DNA from: Bacteroides sp. CAG:927
GTDB lineage: Bacteria > Bacteroidota > Bacteroidia > Bacteroidales > Muribaculaceae
Direction of reading: 5' to 3'
Assembly: GCA_000431155.1 (NCBI GenBank)
Contig: HF985638.1
Coordinates: 55,728-119,727, forward strand
DNA length: 64,000 bases
Shown here one piece after another: positions 16,028-24,645 of this stretch. Under the pieces are notes generated by a model that was not told where the DNA came from, searched no databases, and saw nothing but the letters and a program-made list of their open reading frames with translations. Numbering within the stretch: position 1 is the stretch's first letter; the number at the start of each line of letters is the position of its first letter. The position numbers and the translations under genes were made by a program.

Positions 16028-16711
16028 TCAAGTGGAAGCACCAATGGGCTTGAGACGCGCCACTTCGGTTATGCCTCCCACGGTCTTTTGGCCTATTTCC
16101 ACAAGAATCTCTGCATCAAGAGGCAGAAAAATATCCACTCTTGAACCGAATTTGATAAATCCCATGTGGTCGGCAATAGACGCCTCCACACCCGGATAGG
16201 CATAGGTCACAATGCGCCGTGCTATGGCGCCCGCTATCTGGCGGGCAAGAATCTGATGACCACTTTCGGTGCGGATGAGTATGCTCGCGCGCTCGTTCTC
16301 GGTACTGCTCTTGGGAAGATAGGCCGACAGGAAACGACCGTTGTGATGCCGCACGGCCTCTACCGTGCCGTTGACCGGAAACCAGTTGGCATGCACATTG
16401 AACACTGTCATGAACACCGACAGCTGAATAGCCCTGCGATGAAGAAACTCCCCCTCATACACTTCCTCAAGTGCCACTACCGTGCCGTCAACCGACGACA
16501 CCACCACATTTTCCTCATTTCCGGTGAAATTGCGGCGCGGCGAACGGAAGAAATTGAGCACGAGCAGAAACACCACTGCCGAAATGGAAGTAAACACAAT
16601 AGGAATGGCCAGCGGACGAATGAACATCCACGACGGTACATTGATTATGGCAAGCATAAGAAGCAAGATAATCAATATATTAGTGCCTTCTCTATGTATT
16701 TTTACTCTCAT
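16028..16711 (-). CDS. psd: Phosphatidylserine decarboxylase (short form)
   Basis: A 227-residue archaeal/Bacteroidetes-type Psd that converts phosphatidylserine to phosphatidylethanolamine. Two N-terminal membrane segments (NILIILLLMLAIINV and FTSISAVVFLLVLNFF) precede the catalytic part. The self-cleavage site giving the pyruvoyl group is the GS of FIKFGSRVDIFLP (about 184-196). The ATG at 16711 (MRVKIHREG) is preferred over a TTG four codons upstream. A matching -7 element lies at 16740-16748. Confidence 0.92.
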   Translation of the reverse strand: MRVKIHREGTNILIILLLMLAIINVPSWMFIRPLAIPIVFTSISAVVFLLVLNFFRSPRRNFTGNEENVVVSSVDGTVVALEEVYEGEFLHRRAIQLSVFMTVFNVHANWFPVNGTVEAVRHHNGRFLSAYLPKSSTENERASILIRTESGHQILARQIAGAIARRIVTYAYPGVEASIADHMGFIKFGSRVDIFLPLDAEILVEIGQKTVGGITEVARLKPIGAST

Positions 16712-16739
16712 ATCAGGTGGCAAAAAGCCTCATTGTCTG

Positions 16740-16748
16740 GCAAAGATA
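16740..16748 (-). promoter_or_regulatory. Promoter -7 element for psd-pssA
   Basis: On the minus strand TATCTTTGC matches TAnnTTTG plus the common C. It lies 29 nt upstream of the psd ATG. The -33 region has no clear TTG, so the call rests on the -7 element and position. Confidence 0.5.
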
Positions 16749-16821
16749 ACCATTTTCCGGCTTACTTGTCACATTATGGAGCATAAAAATGGCTCATCGG
16801 AGCGTTTTTTGTGCAAAAGTT

Positions 16822-17073
16822 CTATTCCACAGGCAATATCCTGACATTGTTGCCGGCATTCACGCGATACCGGGCCGAAGTGGCCGTGTCGATATTCTGC
16901 ACCGTAAAGACGCAATCCTCTATATTCACGTTGCTGAACGGCGACGCATCAAAAGCCGTTCTGATAGCCTCGTCAATAGTATTGAAGCCGGAGCCGTGAA
17001 ATATGTAGGTTTCAGAGCCGAGCGACACTACTACCTTGACTCTGTCGGTGGGATGAAGACGATTTTGTGACAT
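16822..17073 (-). CDS. Small hypothetical protein
   Basis: An 83-residue protein I do not recognise. It has no signal peptide or membrane segment. It begins MSQNRLHPTDRVKVVVSLGS and has alternating strand-like segments (VKVVVSLGSETYIFHGSG, VNIEDCVFTVQNI, ARYRVNAGNNVRILPV), suggesting a small alpha/beta or beta fold. It is alone on the minus strand between psd and a divergent acyltransferase-like gene. Confidence 0.6.
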   Translation of the reverse strand: MSQNRLHPTDRVKVVVSLGSETYIFHGSGFNTIDEAIRTAFDASPFSNVNIEDCVFTVQNIDTATSARYRVNAGNNVRILPVE

Positions 17074-17130
17074 AATTCTATTGTTTTGCTTTTACAACTC
17101 AACAATTCTGAAGCAGTAAAGTTGCACCGA

Positions 17131-17162
17131 TTTGTGTGTTTCCCCGCGAATCTCTATCTTTG
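17131..17162 (+). promoter_or_regulatory. Promoter giving a probably leaderless mRNA
   Basis: TTTG at 17131-17134 and TATCTTTG at 17155-17162 are 20 nt apart. The -7 element ends only 4 nt before the ATG at 17167, so transcription should start at or within one or two bases of the start codon. Confidence 0.65.
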
Positions 17163-17166
17163 AGCC

Positions 17167-18231
17167 ATGAACAGACATTCCCGGCTTGAGTCACTTGACA
17201 TTCTGCGGGGCCTTGACCTCTTTCTGCTGGTGGGGCTTCAGCCCGTGCTCATATCCGTTGGCCGGCATTTTGACCACCCGGCATGGCAATGCCTGATGTA
17301 CCAGCTTGACCACGAAGTATGGACCGGGGTCCGCTTCTGGGACATAGTGATGCCGCTGTTCCTTTTCATGACCGGGGCCGCAATGCCGTTTTCTTTTTCC
17401 AAATATCTGCGCGGCGATGTGCCCCTGCGCCATGCTTGGCTCCATGTAGCCAAACGGGTCATAGTGCTCTGGATACTTGGCATGGTGGTACAGGGCAACC
17501 TCCTCAGCTTCCGGCCCGCCGAATGGCTTTGGTACACCAACACCCTGCAGGCCATAGCCGCCGGCTACCTCCTTGCAAGCATTCTGATGCTCTGCTTCAA
17601 TCTCCGCATGCAGCTTTGGCTCACTCTCGGCCTGCTCCTGTGCTACTCCATACCCATGAGCGCCATAGGCGACTGGACCGTGGAACACAACTTCGCGGCA
17701 CGCATTGACGCAATGGTCCTCGGCACCATGCGCGGCGACATCACCTACACATGGATATGGAGCAGCCTCACCTTCGGAGTCACCGTAATGCTCGGCACTT
17801 TTGCCTCGCGAATCATACGCCGCTACTCCACCCGCGCCACCGTCAGGCTGGCGGCCGCAGGGTGCGCATTTATAGCCGTGGCAATGCTATGGAGCCTTGA
17901 AACCCCGATAATCAAACGTATATGGAGCGGAAGCATGACACTGCTGTCGGGCGGAATATGCTTTTTGCTTATGGCTATCATGCATTGGTGGGTAGATGTG
18001 AAGCATCACACCACAGGCCTGCTGTGGCTCAAAATCTATGGCATGAACTCCATAACAGCCTACATTCTTGGGGAAGTTGTAAATTTCAGGAGCATAGCCG
18101 CCTCCGTATCTTGGGGACTTGAGCCTATTTTAGGACAATGGTGGGACACGTGGCTAACCACCGCCAACTATCTCATCGTGTTTCTGATACTTCTGGCGAT
18201 GTATCGCACCAAAACATTTATCAAGATTTAG
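17167..18231 (+). CDS. DUF5009 / HGSNAT-like acyltransferase membrane protein
   Basis: A 354-residue integral membrane protein with about ten hydrophobic segments. The N-terminal motif RLESLDILRGLDLFLLVGLQ is the signature of DUF5009 and related heparan-alpha-glucosaminide N-acetyltransferase-like proteins. FWDIVMPLFLFMTGAAMPFS near residue 58-77 and the C-terminal KIYGMNSITAYILGE also fit. Such proteins are thought to move acetyl groups across the membrane onto sugars; no activity is proven here. The 3' end overlaps the convergent waaA gene by 11 nt. Confidence 0.82.
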   Translation: MNRHSRLESLDILRGLDLFLLVGLQPVLISVGRHFDHPAWQCLMYQLDHEVWTGVRFWDIVMPLFLFMTGAAMPFSFSKYLRGDVPLRHAWLHVAKRVIVLWILGMVVQGNLLSFRPAEWLWYTNTLQAIAAGYLLASILMLCFNLRMQLWLTLGLLLCYSIPMSAIGDWTVEHNFAARIDAMVLGTMRGDITYTWIWSSLTFGVTVMLGTFASRIIRRYSTRATVRLAAAGCAFIAVAMLWSLETPIIKRIWSGSMTLLSGGICFLLMAIMHWWVDVKHHTTGLLWLKIYGMNSITAYILGEVVNFRSIAASVSWGLEPILGQWWDTWLTTANYLIVFLILLAMYRTKTFIKI

Positions 18232-19474
18232 AGCCGGTTCCAAATATTTCTTTGAACGCCTTGTCCGTAGCCCCGAGGTTGCGCTCGATATATTCCCCGG
18301 CTTTGGCTCCGGCTGACATCCGTTTGCCGCCATCCTCAAGCATCATATCCAGAAGCGCTTCAAGCTCGGCGCGGTTGGTGAACGTGAAGCCTCCACCGCA
18401 GGCTATCAGGTCGGTAGCCTCCTTGAACTTCTTGTGTTTGGGACCAAAAAGCACCGGCATGGCATACACCGCAGCCTCGTTCACATTGTGTATCCCTTCG
18501 CCGAAACCGCCGCCCACGTATGCCACCTGACCATAGCGGTACAGGCTTGAAAGTTTTCCGAAGCAGTTCACCACCAGTACCTGTGCATCCTTGCATGCGT
18601 CAGCATCGGCATCAAGTTCACTGAGCATCACGCCCTTACCGGCACCCGTATGACGCAAAGCCTCAAGGCGCCCCTCATCAAACTCATGCGGCGCAATAAT
18701 GGCTTTCACTTCGGGATGCGCCTTAAGCCACGGAGCATACAGTTCCTCATCCTGCGGCCATGAACTGCCGAAAACAATGGTCAGCGGTGCGCCGGCAGTA
18801 AATTTCTCCACAGCCGGCATCTCCACTGTGGTATTGAGAATATCAGTCACGCGGTCAAAGCGAGTGTCACCGGCCACAATCACATTATTGCGCACCCCGA
18901 TTGACGACAGCAACTGCGCGCTGCGCGAATCTTGCACAAATATGGTTCTGTAGCATGCGAGCATCTGCCTGAACATGCCTCCCCACCACTTGAAAAACGG
19001 CTGTGTGGGACGGAATATGGCCGATATGATGTACGTGGGGATGTTGCGGCGCTTAAGTTCCTTGAGATAATTGCCCCAGAACTCGTATTTCACAAACACC
19101 GCCATGGCCGGATTCACAGTCTCAATAAACTTTTTGGCACGGCGCGGAGTGTCAAACGGCAGATAGCACACCACATCGGCTCTGGCATAATTGCGCCTCA
19201 CCTCGTAGCCCGACGGTGAAAAGAATGTAAGCACCACCCCATATTCGGGCTTTTCTCGGCGCAAACGCTCTATAAACGGCCTCCCCTGCTCAAACTCGCC
19301 CAACGATGCCGCATGCACCCACACATATTTTTTCCCGGGCTGCAACGCTTGGCGCAAACGATCCATAGTCTGTTTCTGCCCTTTTATCATGCGGTTGGCC
19401 TTGGCATTGCGAAGTGCAAATACCTTGGCTCCGAGAGCATAAGCACGGATACCGGTGTTATAAAGCAAATTCAT
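18221..19474 (-). CDS. waaA: 3-deoxy-D-manno-octulosonic acid (Kdo) transferase
   Basis: A 417-residue GT30 enzyme that adds Kdo to lipid IVA at the cytoplasmic face of the inner membrane. The N-terminal membrane-associated helix, the conserved VWVHAASLGEFEQGRPFIERL segment in two overlapping parts (about 52-71), the FVKYEFWGNYLKEL motif, and VAYVGGGFGEGIHN with the later PVLFGPKHKKFKEA (about 325-360) are family hallmarks. It is 22 nt after gltX and most likely in its operon. Confidence 0.93.
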   Translation of the reverse strand: MNLLYNTGIRAYALGAKVFALRNAKANRMIKGQKQTMDRLRQALQPGKKYVWVHAASLGEFEQGRPFIERLRREKPEYGVVLTFFSPSGYEVRRNYARADVVCYLPFDTPRRAKKFIETVNPAMAVFVKYEFWGNYLKELKRRNIPTYIISAIFRPTQPFFKWWGGMFRQMLACYRTIFVQDSRSAQLLSSIGVRNNVIVAGDTRFDRVTDILNTTVEMPAVEKFTAGAPLTIVFGSSWPQDEELYAPWLKAHPEVKAIIAPHEFDEGRLEALRHTGAGKGVMLSELDADADACKDAQVLVVNCFGKLSSLYRYGQVAYVGGGFGEGIHNVNEAAVYAMPVLFGPKHKKFKEATDLIACGGGFTFTNRAELEALLDMMLEDGGKRMSAGAKAGEYIERNLGATDKAFKEIFGTGSKS

Positions 19475-19496
19475 GCTGGCGGATTTCTGTCAATAT

Positions 19497-21032
19497 TTAG
19501 GCTTCCGAGGGTTTAATACGCTCTATGGCAAGCTGTATGCGGCGCACGGTTTCATCCACGCCCATCAGCTCAGTTATGTCAAACATGTGCGGGCCCTTGC
19601 ACTCTCCCACCACTGCCAGACGAAATGCATTCATTACATTGCCGAGATGATAGCCTTTCTGCTCTATCCAGCCAAGCACCACCGGCTCGGCTGCCGCGCT
19701 TGAGAAATCATCCAGCCCTTTGAGCACCTCAATAAGTTCGCCCATGATGCGCGGGGTATCCTCGCTCCAGCGCTTGCGCACACTCTTGGCCTCGTACTCC
19801 TCAGGCTCCACAAAAAAGAATTTTGCATGTGTCCACAAATCGCGCACAAAGCTGATGCGGCTCTTAACCAGATCAACCGCGCGGGCAATATATTCATCGC
19901 TGAAAGCGGTGGTGTCAACGCCATTCTGTGCCAGCACAGGCTTGAACATCTGAGCCAGCTCCATAGCCGACTTCTCCTGAAGATACTTATGATTGAACCA
20001 CTTGCCTTTTTCAAAATCAAATTTTGCACCCGATTTGCTGCAATGCTCGAAACTGAAACGGCTTATCAGCTCATCCATATTCATTATTTCTGTGTCATCG
20101 CCGGGATTCCAGCCAAGCAACGCAAGGAAATTGATCACCGCCTCGGGCAAATAACCGTTCTCGCGGTATCCTGCGGAAACATCGCCGCTCTTGGGGTCGT
20201 GCCATTCAAGCGGGAACACCGGGAATCCCAGACGGTCGCCGTCGCGCTTCGACAGCTTGCCTTTGCCGTCAGGCTTGAGAAGCAACGGAAGATGCACAAA
20301 CTCCGGCATCGTATCGCTCCACCCGAAAGCCTCATACAGCAGCACATGCAGCGGAGCGCTCGGCAGCCACTCCTCACCGCGTATCACATGGCTCACAAGC
20401 ATCAGATGGTCGTCCACGATATTGGCAAGGTGATAGGTGGGCAGGTCATCGGCACTCTTGTACAGCACCTTGTCATCCAGCACCGACGAGTTGATGGTAA
20501 CCTTGCCGCGAATCAGGTCGTTCACCTCCACATCGCGGCCCGGCTCAATCTTGAATCGCACCACATAAGGTGTGCCTTCGGCTATAAGCCTTGCCGTTTC
20601 CTCATCACCGAGAGTGAGCGAATTGCGCATTTTCCCACGGGTAGATGCATCGTATTGAAAATTGGGCGTGGCAGCGCGCGCAGCTTCCAGCTCGGCAGGA
20701 GTGTCAAACGCCACATAAGCCTTGCCGTTGTCAAGCAGCATCTTCACATGCTCGCGATAGATGTCGCGGCGCTCGCTCTGCTTGTAGGGCCCGTAGGCGC
20801 CACCCTCTCTCACGCCCTCGTCAATCTTTATCCCCAGCCATGCAAGAGCCTCATTGATATAATCTTCGGCTCCCGGCACAAAACGCTGCGAATCAGTATC
20901 CTCAATACGGAGTATCATGTCGCCTCCGTTGCGGCGTGCAAACAAATAATTGTACAGTGCGGTTCTTACGCCGCCTATATGAAGAGGCCCTGTGGGTGAG
21001 GGCGCAAATCTTACTCTGACTTTACGGTCCAT
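19497..21032 (-). CDS. gltX: Glutamate--tRNA ligase
   Basis: A 511-residue class I aminoacyl-tRNA synthetase. The HIGH-type motif is in [20 protein letters not shown] (about 9-28) and the KMSKS-type motif is [11 protein letters not shown] (about 257). The frame is open to 21056, but that TTG lies inside the -7 element at 21053-21061, so it cannot be used. ATG at 21032 gives [15 protein letters not shown], as in relatives; 21041 is a second option. Either way the 5' leader is only about 7-17 nt. It charges tRNA-Glu and is upstream of waaA. Confidence 0.95.
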   Translation of the reverse strand: MDRKVRVRFAPSPTGPLHIGGVRTALYNYLFARRNGGDMILRIEDTDSQRFVPGAEDYINEALAWLGIKIDEGVREGGAYGPYKQSERRDIYREHVKMLLDNGKAYVAFDTPAELEAARAATPNFQYDASTRGKMRNSLTLGDEETARLIAEGTPYVVRFKIEPGRDVEVNDLIRGKVTINSSVLDDKVLYKSADDLPTYHLANIVDDHLMLVSHVIRGEEWLPSAPLHVLLYEAFGWSDTMPEFVHLPLLLKPDGKGKLSKRDGDRLGFPVFPLEWHDPKSGDVSAGYRENGYLPEAVINFLALLGWNPGDDTEIMNMDELISRFSFEHCSKSGAKFDFEKGKWFNHKYLQEKSAMELAQMFKPVLAQNGVDTTAFSDEYIARAVDLVKSRISFVRDLWTHAKFFFVEPEEYEAKSVRKRWSEDTPRIMGELIEVLKGLDDFSSAAAEPVVLGWIEQKGYHLGNVMNAFRLAVVGECKGPHMFDITELMGVDETVRRIQLAIERIKPSEA

Positions 21033-21052
21033 GGTGTGCATAAATTTTCGCC

Positions 21053-21084
21053 GCAAAGTTAAAAAATAAAAATCACATTACCAA
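21053..21084 (-). promoter_or_regulatory. gltX promoter
   Basis: On the minus strand TTG (21084-21082) and TAACTTTGC (21061-21053) are separated by 20 nt, an exact match to the Bacteroidetes consensus. It decides the gltX start codon. Confidence 0.8.
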
Positions 21085-21117
21085 TACCGAAACGATATGG
21101 TCTCTCTTAGATAGATA

Positions 21118-21139
21118 GAGCCGGGATAGAGCCGGGATA
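21118..21139 (+). repeat. Tandem 11-bp repeat beside the MITE-like element
   Basis: GAGCCGGGATA occurs twice in tandem (21118-21128, 21129-21139) and continues directly into the first bases of the inverted repeat (GAGCCGGCTC). It may be slippage-generated duplication of the element end. Confidence 0.6.
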
Positions 21140-21440
21140 GAGCCGGCTCAACAATATCTGTTAACGGCAAGGCGGTCAATCGTCGCGCAGATTTGTTCGC
21201 GCAGTGAGGGAGCAATGTGGCTCCATTGTGACCGAAACAAGCGGGCAAAGATGCACGGCGAGTGGCCGAGGCGATGGTAATTTTCGTTCCGCGAAGACTT
21301 GATGGAAGATATTAGAGTCAGATGTATCTGAGCATGAATAGAATACAGGCGAAATATGCCATCGCTCTTGCTGTAAAGAGGCAGCGTTATCACCTCAAGC
21401 TATGCGACCTTGCCGTTAACAGATATTGTCGAGCCGGCTC
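21140..21440. mobile_element. MITE-like element with 33-bp terminal inverted repeats
   Basis: The ends are inverted copies of each other. The left end 21140-21172 begins GAGCCGGCTC, then A, then ACAATATCTGTTAACGGC and AAGG; the right end 21408-21440 is the same in reverse complement with one difference (position 11). The terminal 10 bp are themselves palindromic. The 301-bp interior has no convincing gene; an 81-residue minus frame spans most of it but has no known domain. No target duplication is obvious. The element abuts the last codon of the lipid kinase (stop at 21446) and lies just upstream of the gltX promoter. Confidence 0.65.
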
Positions 21441-21445
21441 TTAAC

Positions 21446-22414
21446 CTATATGTGCAGAAGGGTGCGCAGCTGCGAGCGCAGATCGCGCATCATGTCGCGC
21501 GCGGGAGTGATAATGGGCACGAACGGTGTGTCGCTCGTAGGAGTAAACACCCTCAGCGCGCCCGCATGACATTTTATATGCAGCTCCGCATCCATGGTCA
21601 ACGGCTCACCGTCAAGGTGTACCACCCCGGGTGCCGAGCGGCTGATCATGATTTCCGCCGAACGGAATGTGTGCGTAAGCATATTCTCCTCTATCATCCC
21701 CGTAAGCAGGTCCAGGCCCACGAGAGCCGTGGTAAGCAGATTGCCCGCATGCACCACCGTCACATCCAGAAGTCCGTCAGTAATGGACGCGCGGGGAGCT
21801 ATATATGCATTGTTGCCATACTGCGACGCATTGCACACAGCCACCAGAAATGCCTTTTCAGTAATGTCGGTGCCGTTGGCCGATATGGCGTACGTTTCGG
21901 GCTGATACGAGAAATACTGCTCCACCGTTGAGCGCACATAGGTAAGCTTGCCGCGTTGCTTGGAGCGCGCAAACACATCGCTTACAGCCGCGTCAAACCC
22001 TATGCCGAATGTGCAAAAAAACGGTTTGCCGTTGACACTGCCGTGATCGCAGTCCACCACGTTCTGCAGTTTCAGCACATTCAAGGCACCGCGTATATCC
22101 AGCGGTATGCCGAGGTGACGGGCCAGCCCGTTGCCCGACCCGCATGGTATTATGCCCAGCGGCACATTGCTTCCCGACAACCCCTTGGCAGTTTCGTTCA
22201 CCGTGCCGTCGCCACCGGCTGCAAGCACGGCGTTCATCCCTTCAGCCACCGCATGACGCGCAAACTGAGTGGCATCGCCGCTGCCGGTGGTGTAGCGCAC
22301 CGTAAGCTCGGTATTCAGCGATGCAAGAGCTTGGGCAACGGCCTCTGGAAGCTGCTGCTTTGACGATGTACCCGCTATAGGGTTTATTATGAGCAATGAG
22401 CGGTGTTGTGACAT
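21446..22414 (-). CDS. Diacylglycerol/lipid kinase family protein (YegS/DagK type)
   Basis: A 322-residue soluble lipid kinase of the DAGK catalytic family. It begins LLIINPIAGTSSK and has the GGDGTVNE nucleotide motif (about 67-74). The conserved PLGIIPCGSGNGLARHLGIP (about 86-105) and the later LDGEPL region (about 268) also fit. Members phosphorylate diacylglycerol or related lipids with ATP. The gene ends 6 nt from a MITE-like element, and the final residues (RDLRSQLRTLLHI) look normal, so it does not seem truncated. Confidence 0.88.
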   Translation of the reverse strand: MSQHRSLLIINPIAGTSSKQQLPEAVAQALASLNTELTVRYTTGSGDATQFARHAVAEGMNAVLAAGGDGTVNETAKGLSGSNVPLGIIPCGSGNGLARHLGIPLDIRGALNVLKLQNVVDCDHGSVNGKPFFCTFGIGFDAAVSDVFARSKQRGKLTYVRSTVEQYFSYQPETYAISANGTDITEKAFLVAVCNASQYGNNAYIAPRASITDGLLDVTVVHAGNLLTTALVGLDLLTGMIEENMLTHTFRSAEIMISRSAPGVVHLDGEPLTMDAELHIKCHAGALRVFTPTSDTPFVPIITPARDMMRDLRSQLRTLLHI

Positions 22415-22423
22415 AACAGGAAT

Positions 22424-22452
22424 GCAAATTTAGGAATTTTCAGTATATTTGC
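22424..22452. promoter_or_regulatory. Divergent promoters, lipid kinase and GT39 gene
   Basis: Minus-strand TAAATTTGC at 22424-22432 faces the lipid kinase (ATG at 22414). Plus-strand TATATTTGC at 22444-22452 faces the glycosyltransferase (ATG at 22475). The two -7 elements are 11 bp apart, so their -33 regions overlap the opposite promoter. Confidence 0.55.
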
Positions 22453-22474
22453 CCTCACATACCCTGAAATAAAT

Positions 22475-24175
22475 ATGAACATATCGGACCTGCTACGACG
22501 ACATTCCACCCTTATAGTGCTGATTCTATTGGCATTGACATTCCTGCCATGGCTCGGAATGTCTCTTTTCAACACCAAGGGCGAACCACGCGAGGCCATT
22601 GTGGCCGTATCTATGCTCCAGACCGGCAATTGGATTCTGCCCGAGAGTTTTGGCGGTGACATACCCTACAAACCACCCTTTTTGGCTTGGTGCATAGCCC
22701 TCTTGTCGCTCCTTACAGGCTCGGTGTCGGAGTTCACCTCACGCCTGCCAAGCGCCATTGCGGTCATAGCCATGGGTGTGGCCACCTACAAGTTTTTCAA
22801 ACGGCACTCCGGCTCCCGACGCCGGGGAGGCATGACAGCCCTCATCATGGCAAGCTGCATCGAAGTGTGGCGCGCAGGAATGGCCTGCCGCGTGGACATG
22901 GTGCTTACCGCATGCATGGTGGGAGCGCTTTATTCCCTCTACAACTACCGCCACCGTGGTAGCCGGGGACTCCCTTGGACCGCCATTGTATTAATGACCA
23001 TGGGCATGCTCACCAAAGGACCGGTGGCTATATTGCTGCCGTGCCTCTGTTTGGGAATATACGGCCTGATGCGCGGCGACAGATTTCTGCCTCTTTTTGG
23101 CAAAATGGTGGCCTCGGGCATACTTGCACTCATCATCCCGGCTATATGGTACATCGCCGCATGGCACATGGGCGGTCAGGAATTTTTTGACCTTGCTTGG
23201 GAAGAAAACTTCGGCCGCCTCACCGGCACCATGAGCTATGAATCGCATGTCAACCCTTGGTGGTACAACATTGTGACCCTGATTGCCGGATGGCTTCCAT
23301 ACACGCTGCTCGCACTCCTTGCTTTGTTCGTGGCAAGGTGGAAAGTCCTTGCCCACGCCTCTTGGATCGGCGACAGCTGGACAAGAATGCGCCGCATGCA
23401 CCCCGCCACCCTCTACTCCACTGTGTGCGCCGCCGTAATCTTCATTTTCTACTGCATCCCCTCAAGCAAGCGCAGCGTTTATCTCCTGCCGATGTATCCG
23501 TTCATGGCCTACATGCTCACGCTACTCGTGCTGTGGTTGGCCAACGGATCTCTCGCCGCTCGCCGCCTCCTCAAAACCTACTGCGGCATCATAGCGGCCC
23601 TTGCCGTAATTGTGCCTGCGCTTCTCTTATACGCCCGCTACCGGGGCGATATGCCGTTGGCACACGGCCCTATGGCCTCACTGTTGGCACAGATTCCCCA
23701 CGGGGTTGTGGCATGGGGCCTCCTCCTCACATGCATGGCCTGCGGATTGCAGACATTGTATCTGCTGCTATGCCGCAAGCCCTTGTTCTGCTTCAATGCA
23801 GCAGTGACCACCACCCTCGTCATGCTCTGGTTCACCGCCGGAGGCGTGCTTCCGGTGGTGCTCGGAGCCAAAAGCGACCGCCCTGTGGCTCAGGCCGTGG
23901 ACAGCATTGTGCCACGCAACAGCATCGTTTACTCTTGGGTGGGCACCGACATGCTACGCTACTATACCATCAATTTCTATCTTGATGACCGTCTGAGAGT
24001 GCTCGACACAGCCCGACTCCCACGGTCGGGATACCTCCTCATTGGTGAAACCGACATAGCATCCATCCGCCCGCAACTCATCGCCCGGGGCTACAACGTG
24101 ACCCAACTGCTTGACTCACACCACCGCAGCTGCGACACACGCCAAACCGTATTGCTGTTCCAATTCTCAAAATAG
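22475..24175 (+). CDS. GT39-family (ArnT/PMT-like) membrane glycosyltransferase
   Basis: A 566-residue polytopic protein with about twelve hydrophobic segments. The N-terminal loop has LFNTKGEPREAIVAVSMLQ (about 27-45), the acidic catalytic loop of GT39/ArnT-like enzymes. YKPPFLAWCIALLS and the FTSRLPSAI motif follow, as in lipid-linked sugar transferases acting on the periplasmic side. A C-terminal soluble part follows the last helix. The donor is probably a polyprenyl-phosphate sugar and the acceptor could be lipid A or another glycan; neither is readable. A terminator follows at 24200. Confidence 0.82.
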   Translation: MNISDLLRRHSTLIVLILLALTFLPWLGMSLFNTKGEPREAIVAVSMLQTGNWILPESFGGDIPYKPPFLAWCIALLSLLTGSVSEFTSRLPSAIAVIAMGVATYKFFKRHSGSRRRGGMTALIMASCIEVWRAGMACRVDMVLTACMVGALYSLYNYRHRGSRGLPWTAIVLMTMGMLTKGPVAILLPCLCLGIYGLMRGDRFLPLFGKMVASGILALIIPAIWYIAAWHMGGQEFFDLAWEENFGRLTGTMSYESHVNPWWYNIVTLIAGWLPYTLLALLALFVARWKVLAHASWIGDSWTRMRRMHPATLYSTVCAAVIFIFYCIPSSKRSVYLLPMYPFMAYMLTLLVLWLANGSLAARRLLKTYCGIIAALAVIVPALLLYARYRGDMPLAHGPMASLLAQIPHGVVAWGLLLTCMACGLQTLYLLLCRKPLFCFNAAVTTTLVMLWFTAGGVLPVVLGAKSDRPVAQAVDSIVPRNSIVYSWVGTDMLRYYTINFYLDDRLRVLDTARLPRSGYLLIGETDIASIRPQLIARGYNVTQLLDSHHRSCDTRQTVLLFQFSK

Positions 24176-24199
24176 CACCACATTGCTGCATCAAACACA

Positions 24200-24229
24200 A
24201 AGGGCGGAGCACTCATGCGCTCCGCCCTT
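24200..24229. terminator. Terminator after the GT39 gene
   Basis: An 11-bp stem AAGGGCGGAGC / GCTCCGCCCTT (24200-24210, 24219-24229) has an 8-nt loop and lies 25 nt after the stop. The following stretch to 24528 holds no gene; it is AT-rich and ends at the peptidase remnant. Confidence 0.65.
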
Positions 24230-24528
24230 GCCGTTTCAACTATTTATTTATGAGAGCCTTAATCTCCAGTAATCTCTACTCGACAATTAAGGACGAGGGA
24301 TGTAGGGTCCTTTTTTCTAAACTACACCTATAAAACAATATGTCGTGGCCTAAAGTCGCATTCACATTCACTAAAAGTGATTAAAAGATGTGAACCCGAC
24401 AAATCGTCAAACAGCAACATTCTCACCACCAACGCATTTTTAACCAATTTTTTGGTTATTCACGATTTAATCACTATATCGCACCCGAAATCTGATACCA
24501 CTTTCTTATAACCAACCACTACCACCTT

Positions 24529-24638
24529 ATGCGAATACTGCTCTCCATCCTGCTTGTCAATGTAGCGGAGTCCTGACGGCATCGCTAATGGTGAACGGAT
24601 ATCCTGTTTCAAACGTAAAAATGTACATTCCAAATTAA
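24529..24638 (+). pseudogene. Remnant of a C25 (gingipain-like) peptidase gene: both ends fused
   Basis: The first 12 codons read MRILLSILLVNV, nearly identical to the start of the intact peptidase at 43513 (MRILLSILLINV). After an AATGT/AGCGG junction the sequence matches that gene's last 75 bases (ACGGCATCGCTAATGGTGAA and on, encoding the LMVNGYPVSNVKMYIPN tail), including the stop and the 7-nt spacer to the LRR gene. About 2.36 kb has been lost. The joined frame stops early (TGA at 24553-24555 region), so no product is expected. Confidence 0.85.
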
Positions 24639-24645
24639 AATCATC

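Noticed and set aside
19827..20999. Long open frame opposite gltX (390 codons), and similar ones opposite ychF, dprA and pssA
   Set aside because: They are antisense shadows of well-identified genes with high GC third positions; no protein features.
21118..21172. Repeated GAGCCGG units as a CRISPR-like array
   Set aside because: There are only two and a half units with no spacers; they belong to the end of a MITE-like element. No CRISPR array was seen anywhere in the window.
24529..24555. Short peptide MRILLSILLVNVAES as a real small gene
   Set aside because: It is explained fully as the truncated start of the deleted C25 peptidase.
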